From an uncultured Prevotella sp. (lineage in GTDB: Bacteria > Bacteroidota > Bacteroidia > Bacteroidales > Bacteroidaceae): a stretch of 64,000 bases of DNA. A program made the translations under genes and the position numbers. Of the stretch, positions 31,797 to 39,899 are shown piece by piece. The DNA is taken from contig URER01000006.1 in assembly GCA_900547005.1 (NCBI GenBank), positions 1 to 64,000 of the forward strand, written 5' to 3'. The notes below the pieces were generated by a model. It worked only from the letters and a program-made list of their open reading frames with translations. It was not told where the DNA came from and did no database searches. Each line of letters opens with the position of its first letter. Positions within the stretch are counted from its first letter, which is position 1.

Positions 31797-32840
31797 TTAA
31801 TGCCTCTCTCTTCTCACCGTAACACGTGCAGAACCGTTTCCTCCGGCGTTGTTTGAACCGCCACGGCGTGTGCGGCGCACTGAAGTTCCACTGCTTCCGC
31901 GACGGCTGCGCGACTTCTTCACAGTCTTTGCGTCCTTCTCTGCGGCTGCGATACTGTCGAGACTGTCTTTCTTTGCCATGTCGCCGTAGATGTTTTTCTC
32001 GAAGTCTTTGAGTTCTTTCTCAATCTTCTTCTGCTCCGCCGTCATAGCCGAATCAGACGGACAGTACTGCCGCAAGGTCTGACCGAGCATATTATTGGTC
32101 TTGTAAATAGTTCCCTGATACTTATTGGTGGTGAAGTAATCGTCAACGCTCATGGTCGCGGCGTTGTTCAGATTGCTCGTCATTATCATCTGCTTGCTGA
32201 GGAACGGAGCGATGTCGTCATACTTAACCCAGAACAGCGGATATGTTGCTGCGCCGTCGCCGAAGTCATCCTCGCGTGTCATGATAGGACAGAGAGCCAC
32301 CACCTTGCGATGGAACGTACCCGTGCCCTGGTCATAATACGCGCTCTCCTTAATATAATAGGACTTCACTTCGCGCGAAGGAATGTCGCTGTTGTCAAGG
32401 TGCAGACGGTTGCCATTGCGCTCATAGTAGATATGATAGTTGTCGAGGAAGGCCAACGGCTTTATTCTCGAAGAGTCATTAAACAACTCATTGCCGTCAA
32501 GACGATACTCGTAGGCCGCTATTCCGCCGTTCTTCGGGCCTCGCAACACCAACCTGAACATATAAGTGAACAGGTTCATCTGCGAACCAATAGGCTCAAC
32601 GGGATAGTACAGACCTGCATTGGCATCCTTTGTAAGGTCGAGCTCGCGGTAGATGTCCCTGCGCCAAACCACATCCTCCGACATCTGCTGAGCCGTAGGG
32701 AAACTTATCATGGCGCGGGTAGTGGTGTTCTGCGCGTTAGATTGATTCTTTTTCTGCTGCTCTGCCCTCATTCTCGCAGGCTGGGCGCACATCGTCTGCA
32801 CCGCGCAGCAAGCCATCAATATGAATAATATCTTCTTCAT
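31797..32840 (-). CDS. gldN: Type IX secretion / gliding protein GldN (PorN)
   Basis: A 347-residue periplasmic protein with a signal peptide (MKKILFILMACCAVQTMCAQ). The GldN/PorN family signature is plain: DVVWRRDIYRELDLTKDANAGLYYP, LFTYMFRLVLRGP, AYEYRLDGNELF and YYIKESAYYDQGTGTFHRKV. The last 50 residues are an unusually basic, serine-rich tail (KKSRSRRGSS, RRTRRGG). GldN and GldK form the large periplasmic ring of the T9SS, tied to the GldLM motor. It is the last gene of the porP-gldK-gldL-gldM-gldN operon. Its stop codon lies inside a G/C-run element. Confidence 0.93.
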   Translation of the reverse strand: MKKILFILMACCAVQTMCAQPARMRAEQQKKNQSNAQNTTTRAMISFPTAQQMSEDVVWRRDIYRELDLTKDANAGLYYPVEPIGSQMNLFTYMFRLVLRGPKNGGIAAYEYRLDGNELFNDSSRIKPLAFLDNYHIYYERNGNRLHLDNSDIPSREVKSYYIKESAYYDQGTGTFHRKVVALCPIMTREDDFGDGAATYPLFWVKYDDIAPFLSKQMIMTSNLNNAATMSVDDYFTTNKYQGTIYKTNNMLGQTLRQYCPSDSAMTAEQKKIEKELKDFEKNIYGDMAKKDSLDSIAAAEKDAKTVKKSRSRRGSSGTSVRRTRRGGSNNAGGNGSARVTVRRERH

Positions 32841-32886
32841 TCCTATTCTATATACGTTTCTTTTCTATTCTAATATTGCAGATTTT

Positions 32887-32953
32887 ATTAGTCTTATAGT
32901 CTTATTAGGCCAATTAGACTTATTAGGCTTATTAGTCCAATTAGGCTTATAGC
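32887..32953. repeat. Degenerate word repeat between gldM and gldN
   Basis: About 65 bp built of variants of CTTATTAGGC and CCAATTAG, arranged almost in tandem, filling most of the 125-bp gap between the two genes. Confidence 0.6.
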
Positions 32954-32965
32954 CGATCAGACTTG

Positions 32966-34524
32966 CTACTTCACAATCACTTCGAGTGCTTGCGGCAACT
33001 TGCGGGTGATGCCGTCAGGGCCTATTGCGGTTACACGGGTGATGTAGAAACGCTTGTTTCGCGACAACTGACGGAACTGTTCCTTCTGCCGTGGCGAGAA
33101 AGACGCGCCCGAAGAAGCCAACGGAACGGCGTTACCCATATTGTCGAAGAACACGGTTTCAAAGCTAAGAACCTTGAACGGAATATCAAGCAGGCCGTCG
33201 TCGATGGCCGCCTTGATGCCGGCCGAGCCCATAAGAGCGCCTTTCTGCAATCCGCCGCCCTTGAAACGGTCTGTTCCCAAAGCGATGTAAGCGGTCGGGT
33301 CGGGCAGCTTGCGCACATGGAACGTGAACGAACCGACACTCTTTCCCTTTGCCGAAACGTTGAAAGTAACGTCCTGACCCACAGCCGACGGCACGGCGAT
33401 ATAGTGTCCCGCGCCCGTCGAACGGATGCTTCCACCACTCATCGACACAGAAACAGAACTTTGCGGAGTATTGGAAACACTCACGCTGATAGGGTTCTCG
33501 AAGCCTGCATACAGCACATTCATGAGGTCGGCAGACAGCGTTGCACCCGTAGGAGCAAGCGGCGGAGCCACAACGGAGTACTTCTGGTTGAAATCCCGGC
33601 GCAAAACGTTGCCTGCAATGTCGTGCATCAGGATGTAACCGCTGAAGTTATACTCGCCCACTCCGCCTACATTAAACGAATAAGTGTCGCCGTTTATCTT
33701 GCGGCCGTTCACGTAAACCTCCGGCACTTGCGTGGTATCGACGGCAGCCATGACCATCTTCGCAGTCATACGGTCGCCCGGGAAGAGTTTCGTTGAGCTT
33801 GGAACGACAAACGCCTCCAGCTTATTTACGCGGATATCCTTTAGTCCTATGTTCGCAACGAGCGTGTGAAGAACTTCTCCCTCGGCATATCTAATGTCGC
33901 TTTGAAGCTTTGAAAGAAGCGTAACGGCAGGCGCGAACCAGCCGCTACCGGCATATCCTCAAACATATATTCCTGCCAGTTCTTGCCAAGCGTGTTCTCA
34001 TTCTGCGGTACTGCCGTAGAAAGATTGCTCGAAATAATTTTCTTTTGCAACGGGTCGCTGACGAAACGGAGTATATTCTCGCGATAGCTGTTGATGGCGT
34101 CGTAGAGTTTTTTTCCCTGTCCCGTACCAGGAGCGAGCATCACCTGACTTGCAGCCTCAAGGTCGTCCTTATTCTTAATATCAGCAGGATTGCCGTCTTC
34201 TCCATCCGCTTCCATAACGATTTGCCTCTTCAGGCTCTGCGCGTAGTTGTATAGCGAATCGCTCATATTCTTTACCGCCGTCGCCTTCTCGAACCATTGG
34301 CGCACCTTAGCAGGGTTTTTCCGCATTTGTTCTTCGAAGTCATCGAAAATCGCTTTGTTCTCCTTACCGGAGTTTGCGGTAGTCCTGTTCAGGCTTTCCT
34401 CGACAATCGAGAATCCGTTGAGCACCTCCGTAGAAATGTTCAAGGCAAGCATTGCCATCAAGACGACATACATCAGGTTTATCATCTTTTGGCGCGGACT
34501 GAGCGGTCTTTTCTTTATTGCCAT
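32966..34524 (-). pseudogene. gldM: gldM (porM), frameshifted as sequenced
   Basis: GldM is the inner-membrane/periplasm motor subunit of the T9SS, normally one protein of about 510-520 residues. Here the first frame (34524 to 33847) gives 225 residues: MAIKKRPLSPRQKMINLMYVVL, one transmembrane helix, then helical domain D1, and goes out of frame after FEDMPVAAG. The expected continuation VTLLSKLQSDIRYAEGEVL, then ANIGLKDIRVNKLEAF and PSSTKLFPGDRM, is encoded in another frame from about 33934 and runs on to the proper C-terminus (PQALEVIVK) at 32966. The break corresponds to either one lost base near 33935 or a 14-base insertion between GCTG and TTACG. All other domains look sound, so this may be a recent mutation, a strain polymorphism or a sequence error. 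Confidence 0.85.
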
Positions 34525-34549
34525 ATTGTTGTGTTTCTTTGTAGTGTTT

Positions 34550-34587
34550 AGGAGACAGGAGACGGGAGTTCCGGAGTTCAGACAATA
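34550..34587 (+). repeat. GGAGACAGGAGAC short interspersed repeat, copy 3
   Basis: AGGAGACAGGAGACGGGAG then TTCCGGAGTTCAGACAATA, in the gldL-gldM gap. It is followed by a run of TCTTACCTC-type words (34598-34636). Confidence 0.75.
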
Positions 34588-34637
34588 CCCGACAAGGCAT
34601 TTCTCTTACCTCTTACTTCTCACCTCTTACCTCTCAC

Positions 34638-35468
34638 TTACGCCTGTCTTCCCCCTTTCATATTGGCTGTCATGGCCTCTATCATGCGACCGTAGATAGA
34701 GTTAAGCTGTTCGATGAGAGCCGCCATCTTACGGGTCTGGTCATTAATCTGGTCGATTGTGCCCACCTGCTGACTTGCGGCTTTAAGCTGCATTTCGTAG
34801 ATTTTCGTAATACCCGTAAGCGTTCTGTTCAGGTTTTCCATTTCCTCTGAGTCGCGAGTGAGACGCTCGCTCTGCGCACTTACCTTCTGAAGCATCTCCG
34901 TGAGCGAGTTCAGCGCATCCACATAGTTGCCCTGTGCCTCTGCCATCTCCGGCGTAGCACTCTGCTGCTGAGCCATCCATACCATGCCACCATCTGCCGG
35001 AGCCGCTGCCACAGCTTGTCCGCCAACTGACGGGACCACAGTCTGAGCACCCGACGCAACATTGTCCGAGCCTGTTCCCGCACTTGCAGCCGCCATACCA
35101 CCACCTATTATAATAGTGCTGCCGGCCGTTGCGCCCTGTACCTGAGCTGCAACCGAAGCCAAATCCTCGTCCTCCGCCATTTCGTCCGCTTCGTCCTCGT
35201 CACCCAACCGTGTAGGCAGGTCGCGTCCGTCAGCCGTCTTGTCGAACGGACGATCGAACGCCGAGAGGAAGAACACAAGCACCTCAGTACCCATTCCGAG
35301 GAACAACATGAAGTTGGCACCCGGCAAGTGAGTCAGTTTAAACAATGTTCCGAGAATCACGATAGACGCACCCCAACTGTAAGCATAGTTCAAGAAAGTC
35401 TGTCCCGGCACGCTATCCATCCACTTCTGCAGATGATAGACGATGTTATATTTGCTGTATTTTGTCAT
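34638..35468 (-). CDS. gldL: Type IX secretion / gliding motor protein GldL (PorL)
   Basis: A 276-residue inner-membrane protein. Two transmembrane helices near the N-terminus (YAYSWGASIVILGTLFKL; FMLFLGMGTEVLVFFLSAF, about 25-70) are followed by a cytoplasmic region with an acidic, alanine-rich stretch (about 85-170) and a coiled coil near the C-terminus (about 175-270, ISEMLQKVSAQSERLTRDSEE-like heptads). The second helix keeps the glutamate of GTEVLVF, which in GldL is thought to respond to proton flow. With GldM it is the proton-driven motor of the T9SS. It overlaps no gene but starts only 3 bp after gldK, showing tight coupling. Confidence 0.93.
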   Translation of the reverse strand: MTKYSKYNIVYHLQKWMDSVPGQTFLNYAYSWGASIVILGTLFKLTHLPGANFMLFLGMGTEVLVFFLSAFDRPFDKTADGRDLPTRLGDEDEADEMAEDEDLASVAAQVQGATAGSTIIIGGGMAAASAGTGSDNVASGAQTVVPSVGGQAVAAAPADGGMVWMAQQQSATPEMAEAQGNYVDALNSLTEMLQKVSAQSERLTRDSEEMENLNRTLTGITKIYEMQLKAASQQVGTIDQINDQTRKMAALIEQLNSIYGRMIEAMTANMKGGRQA

Positions 35469-35471
35469 AGC

Positions 35472-36956
35472 TTATTTCTTTTTCTTACTTTTCTTTGCTT
35501 GTTTCATCGCCTTTGCAGCCTCACTCGACGAACTTGCCAGACTGCGCACGCAGCGGAATCCGATGTAAGAGCGCGGCTGGTTCTGGTATTCCCACGTGCG
35601 CCATGCACTGCGGATATACGACTCCGGATCTTTCCATGAGCCTCCGCGCACACTCTTCTTCTTCAAGCGATACGGATCTTCCTTCGCTGCCTTATACTCA
35701 AGCTGCGGGTTCAGGTCGTTCATGGCATCCACACCTGCCTCGGTATAAATCGTACTTGTCCACTCCGCCACGTTTCCGGCCATATCGTAGAGGCCGTTGG
35801 AGTTGGGCGAATAAATGCCCGCGCGGCTCGTTATCAGGTTGCCGTCCTTTGTATAATTGCCCCGGTCGGGCTTGAAGTTGGCATAGAAGCAACCGTTTCC
35901 GGTCTTCACATCCTCGTTCTCCCACGGAAATTCTGTCTGATTCTTGCCACGTGCGGCATACTCCCACTCTGCTTCGGTAGGCAAACGATAGCGCTGCACA
36001 TAGCGGGCTTCCGGTCCAAGACCCTTCAACAGGTAGTCGGTACGCCACGCACAGAACGCATTGGCCTGTTCCCAGGTAACGCCCACCACGGGATAGTCGT
36101 TGTATGTGGCGTTGCTGAAATAGTTGCGCAGGTATGTCTCGTTGTCAGAGTTGCGGAAATCGTTCACCCAGCACGTCGTGTCGGGATAGACATTCACTAT
36201 GTATGTGTTGAGAAAGTCCCACGGGCCTGACAGCGGACGATTGATAGTCTCTCGCACGATGCGCCCTTCGTCGTCCACGTATGCCGTGTCCTTAGAAATC
36301 ATCACCACCTCGTTCGGGTCCGCAACCACATCGGTATTCAGGTTACGCTCCGCAGCATTCATTCTGTTTCGGCGCAGAGCTGCCGTAGTATAGTCATACA
36401 CCTCATATTTATAATTGAGCTGCTTGGCATCGAGCAACTTCTCGCCCGTAACTGGATTCACCTCATACAGGCTTTCAAAAGCTCTCTGCTCGTCCTCGTT
36501 AGGCTTGCGCGGCAGCGGTTTCTTCCAGTTCAGATGCGGTTTCACAGGGTCGCCGTTCTTGTCCTCGGTGATGATATACGTCTCGTCGCCACCGTATGAC
36601 GGATCGGCCAAGCGAGTGCGGAGGATAGAGTCGCGCACCCAGAACACAAACTGCTTGTATTCGGAATTGGTAACTTCCGTGTCGTCCATCCAAAATCCGT
36701 CTACCGAGATGTCCTTCACCGGAGTGCTCTTTCCCCACAGACTGTCCTGCTTCTCGATACCCATTTTCAGCCATCCGCGCTTCACGAGAGTCATGCCATA
36801 GGGCGCGGGTTCACGGAAACTGCGTCCGCCACCTACGCCGACAACCTCACCGCCACGTCCCGACGAGGATGTGGACTTGCTGCTGAAGCAGCCCGTGAGT
36901 GTCGTTACCGTCATGGCAACGAGGCAAAATGCCAATATTTTCTTATTCATTTTCAT
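35472..36956 (-). CDS. gldK: Type IX secretion ring lipoprotein GldK (PorK)
   Basis: A 494-residue lipoprotein: signal peptide with lipobox LTGC (cysteine at residue 23), a serine/glycine-rich linker and then the formylglycine-generating-enzyme-like (FGE-sulfatase) fold typical of GldK, with FWMDDTEVTNSEYKQFVFWVRD, RYRLPTEAEWEYAARG, NGLYDMAGNVAEWTS and SVRGGSWKD, IGFRCVRSL. The C-terminus is strongly basic (KQAKKSKKKK). GldK and GldN form the periplasmic ring under the outer membrane. The FGE active site is not expected to be catalytic in this family. It begins 17 bp after porP; ATGs at 36956 and 36950 are both possible. Confidence 0.93.
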   Translation of the reverse strand: MKMNKKILAFCLVAMTVTTLTGCFSSKSTSSSGRGGEVVGVGGGRSFREPAPYGMTLVKRGWLKMGIEKQDSLWGKSTPVKDISVDGFWMDDTEVTNSEYKQFVFWVRDSILRTRLADPSYGGDETYIITEDKNGDPVKPHLNWKKPLPRKPNEDEQRAFESLYEVNPVTGEKLLDAKQLNYKYEVYDYTTAALRRNRMNAAERNLNTDVVADPNEVVMISKDTAYVDDEGRIVRETINRPLSGPWDFLNTYIVNVYPDTTCWVNDFRNSDNETYLRNYFSNATYNDYPVVGVTWEQANAFCAWRTDYLLKGLGPEARYVQRYRLPTEAEWEYAARGKNQTEFPWENEDVKTGNGCFYANFKPDRGNYTKDGNLITSRAGIYSPNSNGLYDMAGNVAEWTSTIYTEAGVDAMNDLNPQLEYKAAKEDPYRLKKKSVRGGSWKDPESYIRSAWRTWEYQNQPRSYIGFRCVRSLASSSSEAAKAMKQAKKSKKKK

Positions 36957-36973
36957 GTACTATAATATGCTTT

Positions 36974-37912
36974 TTACAAATATCTCACACTTTTATGTTT
37001 GTTCTTTCCTTTCTTAAACAAGTTAATGTCGGTCTGATAGCTCACAAAAAGTCCGTGGCTGCCATTGCCCGGCCCTATGCCCGAGGTGTAGAACTCGTAG
37101 CTGTAACCGAGGTTCACACCGTGGAAACTGCCGCCCACAAGCGCCGTCACCGAGTTAGTCGGACTGTATGACACGCCTCCGTAGAGCATCTTCTTGTCGT
37201 TCGTGTAGACCAGTCGCGCGCCTATATCGGCCCTGTAAGCGTTGCCGTCATAGCGCACCAACACCGATGTCGGTATAGTTAAAAACGGATTTCTCAGTTT
37301 TATATTGTATCCTCCTGTCAAATAATACGTTGCGTCCACCTGCAATTCGTTCGTCTCGCCCAATTCGATGAGCGGCGCATTAAGGTGTTGCGCCGACACG
37401 CCCACATACCACGCGCCGTGCGTATAATAAAGTCCCGCGCCTATATCCAATGAGTTTCCGTCGACTTCAGACTTCGGAAATGCGGGGTCGCCCGACTCTT
37501 CCAAGTCGAGTTTCGAGCCGTCGAACTTCTCCATCAGCATTCCCACCTGCACACCGGCAGCTATCTGTCCGCCAAAGAGTTTTGTCCTGTAAGCATATTG
37601 TGCCGCCACTTTCTGATGGGTGAACAGACCAATCTGCTCGTTCATCAGCGACACTCCCACTCCGTGATAAGTCTTCAGGAAATACAAAGGCATATCGCCC
37701 GAGACGTATGCCGTGCGCGGGTTATGCTCAAAGCCCGCAAAGTCGATGGCATACGAGCCTACGACATTGAGCTTGGGCTGTTTTCCCGCCGCCGCAGGGT
37801 TAAACGCCGTCTCCATAGCCCAATAATGACTGTACGACGCATCATATTGCGCACGCACGCCAATGCTGCACAGCCACACCATAAACATTATTATATATAG
37901 ACGTCTAAACAC
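36974..37912 (-). CDS. porP: PorP/SprF-family type IX secretion membrane protein
   Basis: A 312-residue outer-membrane protein of the PorP/SprF family: QYDASYSHYWAMETAFNPAAAG, DMPLYFLKTYHGVGVSLMNEQIG, AAQYAYRTKLFGGQIAAGVQVG and the late VGGSFHGVNLGYSYEFYTSGIG are typical. The frame is open for another 75 codons upstream, but that stretch crosses repeat DNA. The GTG at 37912 is chosen because it gives a complete signal peptide with two arginines (FRRLYIIMFMVWLCSIGVRAQ); the ATG at 37888 would leave no charged N-region. It is the first gene of the T9SS operon. PorP links the translocon to the PorKN ring, partly through the PorE anchor. Confidence 0.88.
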   Translation of the reverse strand: MFRRLYIIMFMVWLCSIGVRAQYDASYSHYWAMETAFNPAAAGKQPKLNVVGSYAIDFAGFEHNPRTAYVSGDMPLYFLKTYHGVGVSLMNEQIGLFTHQKVAAQYAYRTKLFGGQIAAGVQVGMLMEKFDGSKLDLEESGDPAFPKSEVDGNSLDIGAGLYYTHGAWYVGVSAQHLNAPLIELGETNELQVDATYYLTGGYNIKLRNPFLTIPTSVLVRYDGNAYRADIGARLVYTNDKKMLYGGVSYSPTNSVTALVGGSFHGVNLGYSYEFYTSGIGPGNGSHGLFVSYQTDINLFKKGKNKHKSVRYL

Positions 37913-37984
37913 GAGATTATAACGCACAAACTGCGCTTTTATTGCAAGAAAGGGAGAAAAAGATATCTCCACGGGGAAGAAATA

Positions 37985-38022
37985 AGGAGACAGGAGACGG
38001 GAGTCTGGGAGTTCAGACAATA
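37985..38022 (+). repeat. GGAGACAGGAGAC short interspersed repeat, copy 4
   Basis: AGGAGACAGGAGACGGGAG then TCTGGGAGTTCAGACAATA, upstream of porP and 15 bp from the 33-bp repeat array. Confidence 0.75.
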
Positions 38023-38036
38023 GTTTTGAGGAGGCA

Positions 38037-38154
38037 AAGTGCAGAAAAATGTAGTGAAACACTTGTTTTATGTGCAGAAAAATGTAGTTGACAGCATAAA
38101 ATATATGCAAAAAAGTGTGATAATCTACACAAATCAAGTGCAGAAAAATGTAAT
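38037..38154 (+). repeat. 33-bp-period repeat array, downstream side of the ATPase gene
   Basis: Four 19-bp units start at 38037, 38070, 38103 and 38136, exactly 33 bp apart: AAGTGCAGAAAAATGTAGT, ATGTGCAGAAAAATGTAGT, ATATGCAAAAAAGTGTGAT, AAGTGCAGAAAAATGTAAT. The 14-bp spacers differ. The array lies 53 bp beyond the ATPase stop codon and upstream of porP. One frame reads a repeated VQKNVV peptide, but it lacks other signs of a gene. Confidence 0.85.
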
Positions 38155-38206
38155 AACAGATATGGAAAGGCCTGATTTACAAGAACTTAGAAAATCGTCT
38201 TATACA

Positions 38207-39505
38207 TTATTTAAATGTCAGATATGCCCCTACGCCATAGAGAGGTACATTGGTAATAGTGTCCTGCACCCGGAAATCGCTCATGGAGAAGCGCAGACCT
38301 TTCATGCCGGGATGAGCAGCGAGGTGAGCCTTTAACGATTTAGACTGGAGATTTTCCTCCGCTTTTACTTCTACGGGTATTATGTCGAGTCCCGACTGAA
38401 TGACGAAATCGAGCTCCAACTGGCTGTTGTCTTTGCTGTAATAGCCAAAAACGAGGTCGCGAATGCTCTTCATCTGACTGCAAACAAAATTCTCCATGAG
38501 ATCTCCTTTGGCCGTATTGTCCGCATTTGGCAACAGAAGCAGAGCCGGCGGGATGGCACTCATGGCTCCCAACAAACCGCAATCGAGCATATAGAGCTTG
38601 AATGCCGCGATGTCCTCGTGTATCTTCAGAGGCATGGCGGTGGCTGTGAGCCTGTTCACCTTATATATAAGTCCAGCATCGAGCAACCATTGTATGGCAA
38701 CCTCATAGTCTTTGGCACGCGCTCCCTTCTTCATCACGCCGTAGATAAACTTCTTGTTTTCCTTAGCAAGCTGCGAGGGGATGGAGTGCCAAACCTGATT
38801 GATGCGTACCACCTGCTCGGCCGGAGCGTGTTTGGAAATGTCCCGGTCGTAAGCCGACAATATTTCCTGCTGAATCTCCCTTACCTGATTGGCATCGTTG
38901 CTTTCAATAAATTTCTTCACGGCTTCGGGCATACCGCCCACGAGATAGTATTCTCTGAGGATTTGTATGTATAGAGTTCGCAACCCTTTCACCACATCCC
39001 ACTCGCCTTTCTGCAACAAATCCGCCATCTGGCCGCGTCCTTTTGCCAACTGAAATTCCTCGTATGTCATGGGGTACATAGTAAGGGTATTGACCTTGCC
39101 AACGGGATATGACTCGCCCTCATGTAGCATTATGCCAAGCAACGAGCCGGCCACAGCCACATGATATTGATTGGCATTCTCGCAAAAATACTTCAGTGAG
39201 GCAAGTCCATGACGCAATTCCTGAATCTCGTCGAGTATAATCAAAGTCTTGCCGGGCAGTATGCTCTCTCCGGTAATGGCACTGATGGCGAGTATTATGC
39301 GCTGCATATCATAGTCTTGGTCAAAGAGTCCATTCGCCTGCTCATTGTTGTCGCAGTTGATGTAGGCGACATTATTATAGTGCCGTTTGCCAAATTCTTT
39401 CAGTATATACGTCTTGCCGACCTGCCTTGCGCCCAAAAGAATCAACGGTTTTCTATCACTCCGTTCTTTCCAAGCTACAAGTTCTTGCATTATAATCCTT
39501 TCCAT
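38207..39505 (-). CDS. AAA-family ATPase with DUF4143 and nuclease-like C-terminus
   Basis: A 432-residue ATPase: Walker A GARQVGKT (25-32), Walker B LIILDEIQ (88-95), then VAGSLLGIMLHEGESYPVGK and MYPMTYEEFQLA typical of the AAA_14 fold. A winged-helix-like middle part (about 240-300) follows, then a DUF4143 domain whose ELDFVIQ (D366) and PVEVK (E379, K381) match the D...E-x-K core of PD-(D/E)xK nucleases. Such proteins are abundant in Bacteroidota and archaea with no settled function; mobility, defence or surface roles have been guessed. The gene stands between two 33-bp-period repeat arrays in inverted orientation, and the upstream one reaches into its promoter. Its -7 box lies 20 bp before the ATG. 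Confidence 0.85.
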   Translation of the reverse strand: MERIIMQELVAWKERSDRKPLILLGARQVGKTYILKEFGKRHYNNVAYINCDNNEQANGLFDQDYDMQRIILAISAITGESILPGKTLIILDEIQELRHGLASLKYFCENANQYHVAVAGSLLGIMLHEGESYPVGKVNTLTMYPMTYEEFQLAKGRGQMADLLQKGEWDVVKGLRTLYIQILREYYLVGGMPEAVKKFIESNDANQVREIQQEILSAYDRDISKHAPAEQVVRINQVWHSIPSQLAKENKKFIYGVMKKGARAKDYEVAIQWLLDAGLIYKVNRLTATAMPLKIHEDIAAFKLYMLDCGLLGAMSAIPPALLLLPNADNTAKGDLMENFVCSQMKSIRDLVFGYYSKDNSQLELDFVIQSGLDIIPVEVKAEENLQSKSLKAHLAAHPGMKGLRFSMSDFRVQDTITNVPLYGVGAYLTFK

Positions 39506-39524
39506 ATCCGCTTACTTTTGCTTG

Positions 39525-39532
39525 CAAAGTTA
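39525..39532 (-). promoter_or_regulatory. -7 promoter box of the ATPase gene
   Basis: TAACTTTG on the minus strand. The -33 region would be at about 39552, inside the first repeat unit of the array, so a protein bound to the repeats could block or recruit polymerase. Confidence 0.6.
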
Positions 39533-39547
39533 TAAAAAAAATGTTCC

Positions 39548-39637
39548 ATTACACTTTTATGAGGGACTTTTTGCCCTGACACTACACTTTTATGAGGCAC
39601 TTTTTAGCTTACCACTACACTTTTATGAGGCACTTTT
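39548..39637 (-). repeat. 33-bp-period repeat array upstream of the ATPase gene
   Basis: Three units start at 39548, 39581 and 39614 (plus-strand coordinates), exactly 33 bp apart, each reading ACTACACTTTTATGAGGCAC plus a T-run on the plus strand (first unit ATTACAC...GAGGGAC). The minus-strand form, AAGTGCCTCATAAAAGTGTA, resembles the units of the downstream array (AAGTGCAGAAAAATGTAGT), so the two arrays are inverted relatives. Confidence 0.85.
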
Positions 39638-39650
39638 GGCAAAATCATCA

Positions 39651-39834
39651 CAGCCTCACCCCCAACCCCACAAAGAAGAAAAACAGCCTCACCCCCACCC
39701 CCTCTCCAAAAGAGAGGGGAGTGATTACTCCTTTTTAAGAATATAAAATTCAACTATATTGTTGTGTAAAAACTTAAATGTAAAAAGTGATTACTCCCCT
39801 CTCTTTTGGAGAGGGGTTGGGGGTGAGGCTGTTT
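39651..39834. repeat. Inverted-repeat element with about 48-bp arms
   Basis: The left arm 39681-39729 (AAACAGCCTCACCCCCACCC...) is inverted in 39787-39834 (...GGGTGAGGCTGTTT) with only one or two mismatches. Each arm also holds a small CTCTCC-AAAA-GGAGAG type hairpin. A partial third copy (CAGCCTCACCCCCAACCCC) starts at 39651. The 57-bp centre is AT-rich and non-coding, giving a MITE-like or long-hairpin shape. Confidence 0.75.
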
Positions 39835-39899
39835 CTCTTTCGGAAAGATTTGGGAGAGGCTTATTTAGTAAAAGTTCTTTACACTCTAAACCGTGTCAA

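Noticed and set aside
32966..34524. Programmed frameshift in gldM
   Set aside because: No slippery sequence or downstream pseudoknot stands out, and the family is not known to use recoding. Mutation or sequence error is simpler.
37913..38137. N-terminal extension of PorP to an upstream start
   Set aside because: The extra 75 codons cross the 38-bp repeat and the 33-bp array and place the signal peptide in the middle of the protein. The GTG at 37912 gives a normal signal peptide.
38039..38335. Open frame on the plus strand with a repeated VQKNVV peptide
   Set aside because: It is the 33-bp array read in one frame (33 is a multiple of three) and then the antisense of the ATPase gene. No signal, promoter or family match.
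38037..39637. CRISPR array
   Set aside because: Units of 19-24 bp with 9-14 bp spacers are too short, there are only three or four units per array, and no cas genes are present.
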